64,000 bases of DNA from Paraburkholderia sp. NMBU_R16 (GCF_013282575.1 NZ_JAAAYE010000001.1:144795-208794), one strand, 5' to 3'; shown: positions 36,953 to 49,900, counted from the stretch's first letter. The notes: generated from the letters alone by a model not told the origin. Numbers and translations are program-made.

Positions 36953-37750
36953 TCACTGCCCTGTCAACGCATTCGTCAATTCGATCGCGGGCTGCGATGT
37001 ATTGCCGGCCTGCGCGATGAGCAGATGAATCTGCTGGTTCGTCAGCGCGCTGACCGAGGTGTTCGCGGGCACGGTGGTGATCAGCCAGTCCGCGTTGTTC
37101 CCGAGCGAGAACGGCGCCGACTCGTAGATCGGCGTGCTCGATCCCGCCGTCGTCACGATGGCCATATAGTTGCCGCCCGACAAATAGCTCGAATCCTGCC
37201 CCGAAGGCGGCACGGCGTTGCCGTACGAGACGCCGGCCATCGTCGGCGACATGCCCACGACGCTCGTGGTCCCGGGCGCGACGATATAAATGTCGAGATT
37301 CGACGCGTTTGCCGACGCATTGAACGAACGCACGCGCGCCTTGGTGGACAGCAGGCCCTTGTCGAACGGATCGTCGATCAGGCCTATGCCGTAGCCGCTC
37401 GTACTCGGTAGCGCAATGACGGTGTACTCGTGTCCTTTGGCCACGTCGGGGAACGTGCCCGATGCGAGCTGCGGCGACATCGTGCCCGTCGCCGTATAGG
37501 CCACGACGGTGCTGCCGGTGTTGACGTTCGTGAGATTGGTTACCCCCTTATAGGGAACGTTCGTCTGCCCCGACGGCGCCGTGCCGTTGACGAGCAGATC
37601 GAGATTGGGTCCCGCCGGGAATGCGTTGATGAAATGCATCAGCGGATTTTGCAGTCCAAGTTCCTGGCCCACGTCGCCGGAGCCGCCGCCGCATGCCGCC
37701 AGCAGGAGCGCCGCGCCAATGCACGCGGCAATGCCTTTGATCACCCTCAT
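36953..37750 (-). CDS. DUF4397 lipoprotein
   Basis: A 265-aa lipoprotein: signal peptide MRVIKGIAACIGAALLLAAC with lipobox LAAC, followed by Gly-Gly-Gly-Ser. The mature part has two beta-rich DUF4397 units (MHFINAFPAGPNLDLLVNG near residue 38 and VRSFNASANASNLDIYIVAP near residue 140). These domains occur in surface proteins of unknown function. The ATG at 37750 has an AGAGGTG site and gives the signal peptide directly. Confidence 0.85.
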   Translation of the reverse strand: MRVIKGIAACIGAALLLAACGGGSGDVGQELGLQNPLMHFINAFPAGPNLDLLVNGTAPSGQTNVPYKGVTNLTNVNTGSTVVAYTATGTMSPQLASGTFPDVAKGHEYTVIALPSTSGYGIGLIDDPFDKGLLSTKARVRSFNASANASNLDIYIVAPGTTSVVGMSPTMAGVSYGNAVPPSGQDSSYLSGGNYMAIVTTAGSSTPIYESAPFSLGNNADWLITTVPANTSVSALTNQQIHLLIAQAGNTSQPAIELTNALTGQ

Positions 37751-37839
37751 GATTTCACCTCTGAAATGCAACACGCCTGATTTACCTTTTGTTGTCGTGG
37801 CACTTTCAGGGAGCAAACGGTATGCCGCTCGGGGCGCAA

Positions 37840-37874
37840 GCGCCGTCGCATTCAGCAGACGAATGCGACGGCGC
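37840..37874. terminator. Strong intergenic hairpin downstream of the EamA gene
   Basis: GCGCCGTCGCATTC (37840-37853) pairs with GAATGCGACGGCGC (37861-37874), a perfect 14-bp stem with a 7-base loop. It lies between the EamA gene end (37991) and the lipoprotein start (37750) on the minus strand, so it may end the EamA transcript. The usual T run is missing. Confidence 0.5.
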
Positions 37875-37990
37875 CCTGTCCCGTGCGGCGCTTGCGACGT
37901 TTAGAGCGGCACGTCGGACGACGCCCGCGTGCAGGTTTCGCGCGGGCCTCGAGCGCAGGGGTTCGCGCAACGGTTATCGAGATTACCGTG

Positions 37991-38884
37991 TCAGCTCGCG
38001 CGGCGGCGATCGAACCAGAACGAGAGCGCGACGCTCAGCAAAATGGCGAGCGTCGCCATGACCGTCCAGCGGGTGACCGGCTCGCCAAGCATCAAGGCCC
38101 CGAGCGCCACGGCCACGATCGGGTTCACGTACATGCAACTGCTCGCGACGATGGGACTCGTGTGGCGGATCAGGAAACCATAGGCAACGTATGCGAGCAT
38201 CGTCGCAATCAGCATGAGATAGACGAAAGCAGCGATCGCCGAAAGACCGGCATGGACGACACGCTCGCCGTCGAGCCAGGCCACGGCCGTCGAAATGGCG
38301 CCCCCGAGCCCGATCTGCAGCGCCGTGGACATGAAAAGATCGGCCGGCAGCGCGAGCCGGCTGGCGAGGTGCGCGCCGCCGGCCCAGGCGAGCGCCGCCA
38401 TGAGGACGACGATGCTGCCGCTTACCGGAGCGCTCGATGCGTTGCCGTGGTTGAGTAGAACGATGCCGGCGAGCCCGAGCGCAATCGCGGCCCACTCGCC
38501 CCGCGCCACGGGCCGCCCCGCAATCGCGGCGATGATCGTGGCAAAAAGCGGCACCGTTGCGATGATGACGGCGGCAGCGCCTGTACTCACGCTCTTCATG
38601 CCGAACGTGAGCAATCCGCTGGACAGGCCGACGAGCATGGCGCCGACAATGCCCGCATTGCGGACCTCGACGAATGTCGGCCAGGCGCTCGCGCGGCGCG
38701 CGGCGAACACGAACAGGCCGATGCCGGCAAAAAGATTGCGCATGCCGGACAGTAAAAGCGGCGGAAACGACTCGAGCGCAATATGCAGCGCGAGATAAGA
38801 GGAGCCCCAAGCGAGGTAGACCGCAGCGAGCGCAAGCCCGATGCGCCCGACGCGGGAGCGCGGCAGCCAGCGAAGCGACATCAT
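37991..38884 (-). CDS. EamA/DMT-family transporter
   Basis: A 297-aa, ten-helix drug/metabolite transporter with two EamA repeats. The first begins AAVYLAWGSSYLALHIALES; the second covers residues about 155-290 and includes TSPIVASSCMYVNPIVAVAL. The start is the first of two adjacent ATGs, with GAGG about 11 bases upstream. The substrate is unknown; relatives export amino acids or other small metabolites. Confidence 0.88.
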   Translation of the reverse strand: MMSLRWLPRSRVGRIGLALAAVYLAWGSSYLALHIALESFPPLLLSGMRNLFAGIGLFVFAARRASAWPTFVEVRNAGIVGAMLVGLSSGLLTFGMKSVSTGAAAVIIATVPLFATIIAAIAGRPVARGEWAAIALGLAGIVLLNHGNASSAPVSGSIVVLMAALAWAGGAHLASRLALPADLFMSTALQIGLGGAISTAVAWLDGERVVHAGLSAIAAFVYLMLIATMLAYVAYGFLIRHTSPIVASSCMYVNPIVAVALGALMLGEPVTRWTVMATLAILLSVALSFWFDRRRAS

Positions 38885-39222
38885 CTGCGCGGCCTCGCCC
38901 GTCGCATGGGCGAGGCCGCGCAAGCCGCGCCAGCAATGGCGCCGGCCGGCGCGCAAGGCGCAGGAACAGCTCGGGCCTCGCAGGCTACTGAGAAAGACAT
39001 AGAGGTGATGGGAGGCGCAACGGCGATGGCGGGCCAGTATCGATTGTGCGGCGAACGGCGGCCAACGCATGCACGCCGAACAGGTCCCCGTATTATGCCC
39101 GGTCGCGTGTCTCGCGCGCCGCGCCGGCGCTTGGGCACAATGACGCGGGGGCGAGGCGCTCGCAGGCACGGATTTCGCACGGTTGCCAAGCCCGCCGTCC
39201 CGTTGTATCTTCTGCGATGCTA
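38885..39222. other. Intergenic region before the TPP riboswitch
   Basis: About 340 bases between the divergent EamA and thiC units. I see no supportable gene. It should hold the promoters of both directions. Some arginine-rich open frames cross it but lack start signals and family features. Confidence 0.5.
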
Positions 39223-39329
39223 ACGCGGGGGTCCTGCGTCGCGTTGTCGCATCCATCGGTGCGAGAATGGCGCGCGGGTGAGAAACACCCTTTGAACCTG
39301 ATCTGGATAATGCCAGCGCAGGGAAGCGT
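39223..39329 (+). promoter_or_regulatory. TPP riboswitch (thi-box)
   Basis: The segment has the conserved TPP aptamer core: GGGTGAGA, then ACCCTTTGAACCTGATCTGG, ATAATGCCAGCGCAGGGAA. The terminal stem pairs ACGC (39223-39226) with GCGT (39326-39329). It lies 97 bases before thiC, so thiamine diphosphate should repress thiC expression. Confidence 0.95.
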
Positions 39330-39339
39330 ACGGGTTTGA

Positions 39340-41358
<2,019 letters not shown>

Positions 41359-41391
41359 CGTCCTGTCGAGCCGGTCTGCCGGCGGGATAAA

Positions 41392-41420
41392 CGAGGGGGC
41401 GTTCGCGCCCCCTTTGTTTT
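41392..41420 (+). terminator. Rho-independent terminator after thiC
   Basis: GAGGGGGCG-TTCG-CGCCCCCTT followed by TGTTTT: a stable stem with a TTCG tetraloop and a T-rich tail, about 35 bases after the thiC stop. Confidence 0.85.
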
Positions 41421-41525
41421 GCACCCTTCGCCGGTGCTGGACCGGTTTCGCCATCCCGCTGACTCAACCGTACCGCTTGCTCTCTCATTCGCTGTGCCGG
41501 GCGCTGGCGCCACCGCCGAGGTAAC

Positions 41526-42509
41526 ATGCCCGCTAGTCCTCTTGCCGAACGCGCCAACCCGCGACCCGCGCTCCATTCGATGAAACCCCGCCATCTCGTT
41601 CAGCTTCTGGCCCTCGCCGCCGTCTGGGGCGCGTCGTTCCTGTTCATTCGCGTCGGCGTTGCCGAATTCGGCGTGGCGCCGCTCATGGCCTTGCGCGTCG
41701 GGATCGGCGCGCTATTCCTGCTCGGCATGACCGTCGCGCGCGGCGCCCCGCGAGAGGCGCTACGGGTATTGAGCGCGCGTGCATGGCCGCTCGTCGTCGT
41801 GGGCGTGCTCAATTCGGCCGCACCGTTCTGTCTTTTTGCGTTCGCCGAGCTCACCCTGTCCGCCGGCACGACTTCCGTCATCAACGCGACGACACCGCTT
41901 TGGGGCGCGCTCGTCGCCTACGTCTGGCTGCGCGACCGGCTGACTGTCCTGCGTACGCTCGGGATGGCTATCGGATTTGCGGGCGTCGTGACGCTCGTCT
42001 GGGACCAGATCGTTTCGAGTCACGACGCGCTGGGCCCCACGCCGCTCGCGACCGCGCTGGCAGCCGCCGCGGCCATGGGCGCGGCCCTCCTTTACGGCAT
42101 CGCCGCCAACTATACGAAGCGCCGCCTGGGCGGCGTCGATGCGATGGCCATCGCCACGGGCAGCATGGTCGGATCCACCCTCGCGCTGATCCCGTTCGCC
42201 ATCGCCACGTGGCCCGCGCACTCGGTCTCGGCAAGCGCCTGGGGCGCCGTGCTGAGCCTCGGCGTCGTTTGTACCGGCGTTGCCTATTTCATCTATTTTC
42301 ATTTGCTCAACGTGGCGGGCCCCGCCCGTGCCATGACCGTGACGTTCGTCATCCCCGTTTTCGGCATTCTCTGGGGCGCCCTCTTTCTTCACGAAGCGGT
42401 CTCGCCGGCGATGCTCGCCGGCTGCGCGATCGTGCTCGTGGGAACGGCCCTCGCCACGGGTGCCGTCAAGCGCATTCCCGGCTTCGGCCGGCGCGCTGCG
42501 CAGACCTGA
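41526..42509 (+). CDS. EamA/DMT-family transporter
   Basis: A 327-aa ten-helix transporter with two EamA repeats (first starting LLALAAVWGASFLFIRVGVA, second after about residue 175 with GVVCTGVAYFIYFHLLNVAG). GAGG lies just upstream of the ATG at 41526; a shorter start at 41580 (MKPRHLVQLL) begins closer to the first helix but lacks a clear ribosome site. The substrate is unknown. It is not closely similar to the EamA gene at 37991 and is not a recent duplicate. Confidence 0.87.
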   Translation: MPASPLAERANPRPALHSMKPRHLVQLLALAAVWGASFLFIRVGVAEFGVAPLMALRVGIGALFLLGMTVARGAPREALRVLSARAWPLVVVGVLNSAAPFCLFAFAELTLSAGTTSVINATTPLWGALVAYVWLRDRLTVLRTLGMAIGFAGVVTLVWDQIVSSHDALGPTPLATALAAAAAMGAALLYGIAANYTKRRLGGVDAMAIATGSMVGSTLALIPFAIATWPAHSVSASAWGAVLSLGVVCTGVAYFIYFHLLNVAGPARAMTVTFVIPVFGILWGALFLHEAVSPAMLAGCAIVLVGTALATGAVKRIPGFGRRAAQT

Positions 42510-42912
42510 GACCCGGCGCTGTTTCGCCTGACAAGACCCCGCCTCACCCGCCAAAAGCAATCGCGCGCACGCCCCGAATACGGGCCATTGCACCGCGCCC
42601 CGGCCACAGCCTTGCCTGGCCTGCGTTCGGCACAGCACGCCGAATTCAGTCGGGCGTGCGCAATTTCCGCGCCACCGTACCCGATCGAACATAACCCGAT
42701 CCCAGCAGCGACTTACGCTGAACTCCATCGCCTCGATGCGTTCGTTTGCTACACTGGGCTTCCCTCATATGATCACGATCAGGCATGGTTCGCACTCCCG
42801 CTCTCAGCGCTCCGTGCCTTCGCCGCGAAAAAGCGCGCATCATCCGTTCGGCCGGCTCGCACGTCGCCCAAGCGGCGCAAGCGCGGACTCGCGCATCAGC
42901 CAAGCGCTCGCC
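42510..42912. other. Intergenic region before the EAL gene
   Basis: About 400 bases without a gene I can support. The EAL reading frame stays open back to an ATG at 42736, but the extra 59 residues are serine/arginine-rich with no domain, so I treat this stretch as promoter and leader. Confidence 0.4.
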
Positions 42913-44190
42913 ATGGCGTCCAAGCGCGTCATGACGCTAGCGGACGTCCTACCCCTGTTGGCCCGGGACCACACGGGCTGGTACATCGATTACCGTGGCA
43001 TTCGACTGCGCAGCGCATTCCAGCCGGTCGTCTCGATCACGCACAAGCGCGTCGTGGGCTTCGAGGCGCTGTTGCGCGCCACGAACGCGGCCGGGGAGGC
43101 GATTGCCCCGGAAACGGTCTTTGCCCGTGCGCCCGGCAAAGCCGTCGCGGTCGCACTCGAGCGCCTCACGCGCTGCGTGCATTTCGCCAATTTCGCTGAG
43201 GCGGGGCTCGACAAGGGCTGGCTCTTCGTCAATGCGCTGCCGCGCCTTTTCAAGACGGGGTGGCCGTATAGCTCCTACGTCGACGAGCTCTGCGCGCATT
43301 TCGGACTGCCCCACTCACGCATCGTCATCGAGTTGCTCGAGGAGCCGGCCGCCGACGAAGCGCATTTCGAGCACACCGTGGAGGCACTGCGCAGACGCGA
43401 TCTGATGATTGCAATCGACGATTTCGGTACCGGCTTTTCGAATTTCGATCGCATCTGGCGCGTGCGGCCCGATCTCGTCAAGCTCGATCGCTCGCTCGTT
43501 GCGCGCATGGCCATGCCGGGCGCCGATCCTCAGTTCGCGACGCAGCTCGTGACCATGCTGCATCGGGCGGGCGCAATGGTGCTGGGGGAAGGCGTCGAAA
43601 CCGACGAGGAACTGATGACCCTCATGGAGGCGGACGTCGATTTCATCCAGGGTTTCTGGCTCGGGCAGCCCGATACGTCGCCAAGTGTCGCCGCGGCGCG
43701 AGCACCCGCGCTCGTCGAAGCCATGTGGACGCGGTTTCACAGCCGCGAGGGCAGCCGGCCGCACGGCGCAATCGACCTGAGGCACTTCGAGCACGCCGTA
43801 CTCGAGGGCGCGCGAGCCTACGAGCGCACGGGCAATCTTGCGCTGGCAGCCGATCAGACGTTGGCGCAGCCGTTCGCCAAGCGCGTGTTTCTCGTCGACG
43901 AGTCCGGCAATCAGCATGAACCTTCGATCACGCGCGATCCGGCGCCCGAAAGCGAGCGACTTTCGCCGCTCTTTCCCGACGCCGGTAGCAACTGGTCGCG
44001 CCGCGCCTACTTCAAGCGCGCCGTCGCAGCGCCGGGGCGGGTGGCCGTCATGGGCCCTCATTACTCCCTCACCGACGGCAAGGATTGCTACACGGCAGCC
44101 GTCACCGTCGAGTTCGCTTCGCGCCGGCTCGTATTCTGCGCGGACTTCCTGCTCGATACACCGATGCCGGAGCCGCATCGCGGCCAGTAG
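42913..44190 (+). CDS. EAL-domain protein (probable cyclic-di-GMP phosphodiesterase)
   Basis: A 425-aa protein. The EAL domain covers about residues 30-280 and keeps the main catalytic pieces: EALLR (E51), VIELLEEP, IAIDDFGTGFSN, DLVKLDRSL, LGEGVETDEE and FIQGFWLGQP. The usual N-L-S-P loop reads VNALPRLF, so activity is likely but should be tested. The remaining 145 residues form a second domain ending in HYSLTDGKDCYTAAVTVEF, which resembles a small-molecule sensor rather than GGDEF. It is monocistronic. Start uncertain; see the preceding region. Confidence 0.85.
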   Translation: MASKRVMTLADVLPLLARDHTGWYIDYRGIRLRSAFQPVVSITHKRVVGFEALLRATNAAGEAIAPETVFARAPGKAVAVALERLTRCVHFANFAEAGLDKGWLFVNALPRLFKTGWPYSSYVDELCAHFGLPHSRIVIELLEEPAADEAHFEHTVEALRRRDLMIAIDDFGTGFSNFDRIWRVRPDLVKLDRSLVARMAMPGADPQFATQLVTMLHRAGAMVLGEGVETDEELMTLMEADVDFIQGFWLGQPDTSPSVAAARAPALVEAMWTRFHSREGSRPHGAIDLRHFEHAVLEGARAYERTGNLALAADQTLAQPFAKRVFLVDESGNQHEPSITRDPAPESERLSPLFPDAGSNWSRRAYFKRAVAAPGRVAVMGPHYSLTDGKDCYTAAVTVEFASRRLVFCADFLLDTPMPEPHRGQ

Positions 44191-44246
44191 GCACCCCAGC
44201 TACGCCCATCGCCACGCCGGCGCTTGGGTCCTTGCGGCCCGCACCT

Positions 44247-44651
44247 TCAATCGGTCACGCGTCCACGCCCGGCCTTGATATCGCCCCGGCGCGCCTTGCT
44301 GTCGAGCCGCCGCAGCTTCGCCGCGCGCGTGGGTTTCGTAGGAATGCGAGCGCGGGGTGTCAGACTGACCGCCGCAATGAGTTCGTTCAGACGCGCGAGC
44401 GCCGCCGCGCGATTCATCTCCTGCGTGCGGTATTCCTGTGCCTTGATGATAACGACGCCTTCGCGCGTGATCCGGTGATCGGCGAGCGCGAGGAGCCTCA
44501 TCTTGAGCGGCTCAGGCAGTGACGAGGCACGAATATCGAACCGCAGGTGGATCGCGCTCGACACCTTGTTGACGTTCTGGCCGCCCGCGCCTTGCGCGCG
44601 CACGGCGGTGAGTTCGACCTCGGCAGGCGATACGGTATAGCGAAAAGTCAT
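44247..44651 (-). CDS. arfB: Alternative ribosome-rescue factor ArfB (YaeJ)
   Basis: ArfB is a small peptidyl-tRNA hydrolase that rescues ribosomes stalled without a stop codon. The 134-aa product has the GGQ catalytic loop ([19 protein letters not shown]), the release-factor-like core, and the long basic C-terminal tail ([20 protein letters not shown]) that enters the empty mRNA channel. The ATG at 44651 gives the standard length; the open frame further upstream is not needed. Confidence 0.94.
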   Translation of the reverse strand: MTFRYTVSPAEVELTAVRAQGAGGQNVNKVSSAIHLRFDIRASSLPEPLKMRLLALADHRITREGVVIIKAQEYRTQEMNRAAALARLNELIAAVSLTPRARIPTKPTRAAKLRRLDSKARRGDIKAGRGRVTD

Positions 44652-44769
44652 GGTGCAACGGTAGCGGGACAAACGCATCGGCGCAAGCCGCCCATACGGC
44701 ATAACCGATCACGACGAAACAGGCGGCTGCGGCTGCCGAACCCCTGCGGCGCATCGCGCCTACCCGCCC

Positions 44770-46908
44770 TCACCCGTTATCCATCGCCCGCATCGCTTCG
44801 GCCATGCGCGCAGCGAGGCCCGAATCGCGGGCGCCCGCCATCGCGATCGCATCGGCCAGCACGGCGCGCGCGCCGACGACGCGTACCGATACACGTGCAC
44901 GCGTGACCGCCGTATAGACGAGTTCGCGCGACAGGACGCGGCTCGTGGACGCGGGCAGCACGAGCGCGGCCTCATCGAATTCGGAACCCTGCGATTTATG
45001 CACCGTCAGGGCGAACGCGGTGTCGCACGGCGGCAACGCCGCGGGCGATACCGCACGAAAACCGCCGTCGGCCGTGCGGAAGTGCACGCGCAGCACGCCG
45101 CCCTCGCCGGGCAGCGTCACGCCGATGTCGCCGTTGAAGAGGCCCAGCGCGTAGTCGTTGCGCGCGATCATGATCGGACGGCCGGCGAACCACGCGGCCC
45201 CCGGAGCGAGCGGCACGCGCGCGGCACGCCGTACGTGCGCTGCCATCAGCGCATTGAGCGCATCGACCCCGCGGGCGCCCACGCGCGTCGCGCAGAGGAT
45301 GCGATAGGCGTTGAGCGCTTCGAAAAGCGGCTCGGGGTTCGGCTTCGCCGCGTCGAGCGCGTTGCCGAGCGCCGCGATATAGCGTTCGAAACCCCGTGCG
45401 AGCCGTTCGACCGTCTGTGCGGCGAGTGTCGGACCACTGTCCTCATCGAGCGTCGCGGCGGCCGGTGCTCTTGCGCTCGGGGCCGCGACCGGCGACAGCG
45501 ACGCAAGCGCCGCGGCGACATCGCCGCGGCGAATCGCCAGCGACAGACGTCCCACGGGAGAATCGAGCCCGAAGCGGTAATTGCGCTCGAGCCAGATGAC
45601 ACAATCGACAAGCGGCGGCCCGTCGAGCGGCAACGCATCGTCCGCCGCGCGGACCGCGGCGGACTGCGTCAAATCAGCCGGCTGCGCTCTTGCAGCGGCA
45701 GCGGCTGCATGAATCTCGTGGTCCGGATCCAAGTCCGCGCGAAGCTCCGACGGCGCTGCCCAATCGAGCGCCAACTCCTCATCCCTCGACAGAAAGGCAT
45801 CGTCGTCGAGCGACCCGACCGTCTCGTCGGCCTCGGTCGACATCGTCGCGATACCGGCCGTGTGCTGCCCCGCCGCGGGCAACGCCCGGCTCACCGACAC
45901 GAGATCCGCCCCGGTCGCGCGAGCAATGCGCGCAATGCCCGCCTCGCTGAATGCGGGCGCCGCGCTCAGCTCCGCGAACACCGCGCCCGCCTCGACCGCC
46001 GCGAGTTGATCCTTGTCGCCGAGCAATATGAGGCGCGTTTGCGGCGCGAGCGCGTCGAACAATTGCGCGGCCATGGCCACGTCGATCATCGACGCCTCGT
46101 CGACCACGAGCACATCGCAAGGCAACGGGTTGTCGCGTCGATAACGTGGCCGGACGTCCTGCCCGACACCGAGCAAACGATGCAGCGTCTGCGCGCGCGC
46201 GGGCAGACGCTCGCCGATGGCGGGCGGCAAGCTCGCCGCGCGCGCCGCGAGCGCTTCCTGCATGCGCTGCGCCGCCTTACCCGTTGGCGCGGCGAGCGCA
46301 ATCGACAGCGTCGGATCCATATCGACGAGACAGGCGAGCATGCCGACGACGGTCGTCGTCTTGCCCGTGCCGGGGCCGCCGCTCACCACCGTCAGGCGGC
46401 CCGCAAGCACCAGCGCGGCCGCCGCGCGCTGCCAGTCGATCTCGTCGCCGCCGGCGGGACCGAAGTAACGCGCGAGGCTTGCGGCGAGCGCCGCTTCGTC
46501 GAATTGGGAATTCGAATGTCGCGCATGCGCCACGATCGAAGCGCCGAGCCTGCGCTCGTAATCGAAGTAGCGGGCGAGATAAAGCCGTGCGGCTCGATCG
46601 ACGACGAGCGGCCTCAACGCATCGGCCTCGCCCTCGCCATCCGAGACGATATGGCTCGCGGCGAGCGCGGCACGTACTTCGGCAAGCGGCGCGCCGTATC
46701 GGTGCGCCAGCCGTGCAAGCGGCAAACACACATGGCCGGCCTGCGTCGCGCGGCTCGCCGCAAATGCGGCGCGACGCGCCCATTTGACGCTCGACGGGTC
46801 CGCGCCGAGCCGTTCGGCGAGCGTGCCGATGCGGCGTGCGAAACCGACGGCAAGCGCCGTCGCGAAATCGGTCGGCGCGGCGATCGGGGCGCGTGAGAGG
46901 TCGCTCAT
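44770..46908 (-). CDS. recD: RecBCD subunit alpha, 5'-3' helicase RecD
   Basis: RecD is the fast 5'-3' helicase of the RecBCD double-strand-break repair and exonuclease complex. The 712-aa product has Walker A VVSGGPGTGKTTTV, the DEAS box VVDEASMIDVAM, motif III LILLGDKDQLAAVEAG and the late motifs LTVHKSQGSEFDEA and ELVYTAVTRA. An extra acidic/alanine-rich stretch of about 100 residues sits in the middle. Its ATG overlaps the recB stop as ATGA. Confidence 0.97.
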   Translation of the reverse strand: MSDLSRAPIAAPTDFATALAVGFARRIGTLAERLGADPSSVKWARRAAFAASRATQAGHVCLPLARLAHRYGAPLAEVRAALAASHIVSDGEGEADALRPLVVDRAARLYLARYFDYERRLGASIVAHARHSNSQFDEAALAASLARYFGPAGGDEIDWQRAAAALVLAGRLTVVSGGPGTGKTTTVVGMLACLVDMDPTLSIALAAPTGKAAQRMQEALAARAASLPPAIGERLPARAQTLHRLLGVGQDVRPRYRRDNPLPCDVLVVDEASMIDVAMAAQLFDALAPQTRLILLGDKDQLAAVEAGAVFAELSAAPAFSEAGIARIARATGADLVSVSRALPAAGQHTAGIATMSTEADETVGSLDDDAFLSRDEELALDWAAPSELRADLDPDHEIHAAAAAARAQPADLTQSAAVRAADDALPLDGPPLVDCVIWLERNYRFGLDSPVGRLSLAIRRGDVAAALASLSPVAAPSARAPAAATLDEDSGPTLAAQTVERLARGFERYIAALGNALDAAKPNPEPLFEALNAYRILCATRVGARGVDALNALMAAHVRRAARVPLAPGAAWFAGRPIMIARNDYALGLFNGDIGVTLPGEGGVLRVHFRTADGGFRAVSPAALPPCDTAFALTVHKSQGSEFDEAALVLPASTSRVLSRELVYTAVTRARVSVRVVGARAVLADAIAMAGARDSGLAARMAEAMRAMDNG

Positions 46909-49900
46909 GCGTTCCCTCCCGCACCGAACAGCGTGTCGAGCGCTTCGATCAGCGCGCGCGCCGGCAAGCGCCGATGAACGCCTGCCGGCAACTCCCCGTC
47001 ATGCCAGCCGGCCCGTACACCGCGCACGAATACATACAGGTACCCACCGATGTGCATGTCGTAGTCGTAGCCTCGCTTGCGCGTCCTCAGATAGCGATGC
47101 AGCGCGACCGTATAGAGCAGCGCCTGCAAATGGTAAGCGTGCGCCGTCATTGCCGCCTCGAGCGAGGCCGCACCGTAATCGTCGGGCTCCACACCGAGAT
47201 GGTTCGATTTCCAATCGATGATCCAGTAACGCCCTTCATGCTCGACGATCATGTCGACGAATCCTTTGACGAAGCCGGTCAACCAACCGGTTTCGAGCGC
47301 CACGTCAGGGTAGCCGTGTACGACGAGCAAGCGCCGCAGCGCCGATGGATCCAGCGAGGGACATGCAAAGAGAAATGGCCATTCCACGAAGCGGCGTTCG
47401 GCGTCGAGCGATGCGAGGCTCAGGCCCGGCGCGAGTTCGCGGCTCGCCACCTCGGTCAGCATGCGGGCCATCATTGCCGGCATCCGGTGCGCCGTTTGCG
47501 CATCGGCCGGCACGGGGCGTTCCGCGAGCGCGCGCTGGATTGCTTGCGGCCAGCTCGCCGGCGCGGCGAAATCGGCCAGCTCGAAAAGTCGGTGCAGACA
47601 CTCGCCGGCCGCCGCGCCGCGCGGAAAATCGAGAATGTCGTCAGCGGCGACAGCAACCGCCGCACGCGCGACGATCGCCGCAAACGGTTCAGCCGGCTCG
47701 GCGTCCGACGCGACTATCCCGGCATCGAAGGCCGCCTGCGCATCGTGGTCCGGACGCGGCTCGTCTTCGACGGGACCTGCCATGCTGTGCAATACGCCCG
47801 ACGCGAGCGAGCTGAAGCTCGCGATCCGCCAGGTCTCGGTCACCAGCCTCCGGCTCGTGCGAGCCGCGAACCGCTGACCTTGCGAGCTTTCACGCTCGAG
47901 CGGCGCGCGCCCCGCTGGCACCGGCAACGGTTCCAATGAAATCGGTCCGTGAGCCAGTGCTTCCCACCGTTGAGTGGTAACCGAGTCATCGGGTGGCTCC
48001 TGATACCAATCGTCGAAATTTGCGCATTCGCCATCGCCCGCAACGAACCAGTTCAGTACGCTGCGACGCGATTCCTTCGTCGAGCGCGACGAAAGATAGG
48101 GCCCTGCGACGAGGTAGCAACGGTATACCGCGCGGGTCAGCGCAACGTAGATCAGGCGGGCGCGTTCCGCGGCTGCCTCGCGCCGTGCCTCGGCCTCGGC
48201 GCGCTCGAGGTCGTCGCCCTCGCAGCCAAAGTGCAGCACCGTCGCCGTACCGCCGGCTCGCTCTTCATGGTATTCGCAGGCGTCGGTCAAGCCGCCGCCC
48301 GAGGACGGTAGCATCGCACCGTCGTTGAGAAACGGGCAGAAGACGACCGCGTATTCCAGCCCTTTCGACTTGTGGACCGTCACGATCTGCACGAGATCGC
48401 GGTCGGATTCGAGCCGCAGTTGCGCATCGTCTCCCCCGCCCTGGTCCCGCTGCGCAGCCAGCCAGCGCAATGTCGGCGCGATGCCAGGATGCACCGCCGT
48501 CTGCGCGGCAACGAGCTCCGCCAGGTGATTGACGTCGGTCAGCCGGCGCTCGCCGTCGCGGCCGGCGATGAGCCGCTGACCAACTCCGAGTTCGCGCATC
48601 AGCGTCCGCCACATCGTTGCGAAGCCACGCTCGTGCCACAGCGCTCGATAACGTGCAAAGCGCTCGGCCCAGGCTGTCGCGTCATCGGCATGTGTTGCCG
48701 TCGCCGCGTCGGCCAGCGCTTCGAGCGAGGCCAGCGCGGCCGCGTCGAGGCCGAACCAATCGGCTGCCAGCGCCGCACGCAGCCGACGCAGATCGCCCGG
48801 CAGATCGATCGCGAGCAGCACGCGTTCGAGTTGAGCCGCATCGATCGTCGCGAATACCGATGCTTGCGCGAGCTCGACGCTGCCGATACCCCACCCGGCC
48901 AGCACGCGTTTGACGAGGCTGCCCTGCCGGTGCGTGCGCACGAGAACCGCGATGTCGGCCGGCGCGAGCGGTCTGTCGCCGAGCGTCACCGATCCCTCGC
49001 GCGCACCGCGCAAGAGCCGTGCGATCTCGGCCGCGCTCGCCTCGGCCGCCTGCCGCTGCGCGTCGCGCTTGGTGAGCGTCGCCTCGTCGGACGGCAGCAT
49101 CCATAAGCGCAACGCGTCGACATCGCCCGTCGCGGCACCGTCGACGAACGGCGCACGTTCGCGCGTGCCCGCTCGCACAGGCAGATAGTCGAGCCCGTCG
49201 AGCACGAACGCGCGCGGATTCGCGCTGAAGATGCGGTTGCAGGCATCGACGAGCGGCGCCGTCGAACGCTGATTGACCGCCAGCGTGTAGCGCGAACTCG
49301 CCGCGGCACGCGCGGCAAGGTACGTATGCAGATCGGCCGCGCGAAAACTATAGATCGCCTGCTTCGGGTCGCCGACCAGAAAGACAGGCGCCGGCCCGCT
49401 CGGACCGCGCGCGAAAATTCGCTCGAAGATGGCAAACTGCAGCGGATCGGTATCCTGAAATTCGTCGATCAGGGCGGCCGGATAGCGCGCGCGCAACACC
49501 TGCGCCAGCCATGGATGGGCGACGAGCGCATCGTGCAGATTCGACAGCAGATCGTCGAACGAGACGACGCGCCGCGAGCGCTTGGCCGCGGCGAGCGTGG
49601 CCGGCCCCGTCTCGAGCCATTCGGCGACGAGTGCGAGCCAACGCCGGCGATGGGCTGCCTCGGCCGCATCGACGGCGGCCGCCAGCGCGTCGGCCAGCGC
49701 GAAGAACGGATGAGTCGGTGCGACGAACTTGGCCTTCGTCGCTTTCTCGAGAGCGGACGCCGTCAGCTTCAACGCGGCACGCGGTGGCGCCGCATGGCAG
49801 TCGCCCTCCGCGAAATAGCGAGCCCATGCGTCGAGCGCGGCCGCTACCGCCTCAGGCTTGTGTGTCGTCCGGGAAAGCGCGGCTTGCGCGTCGTCGAGCA

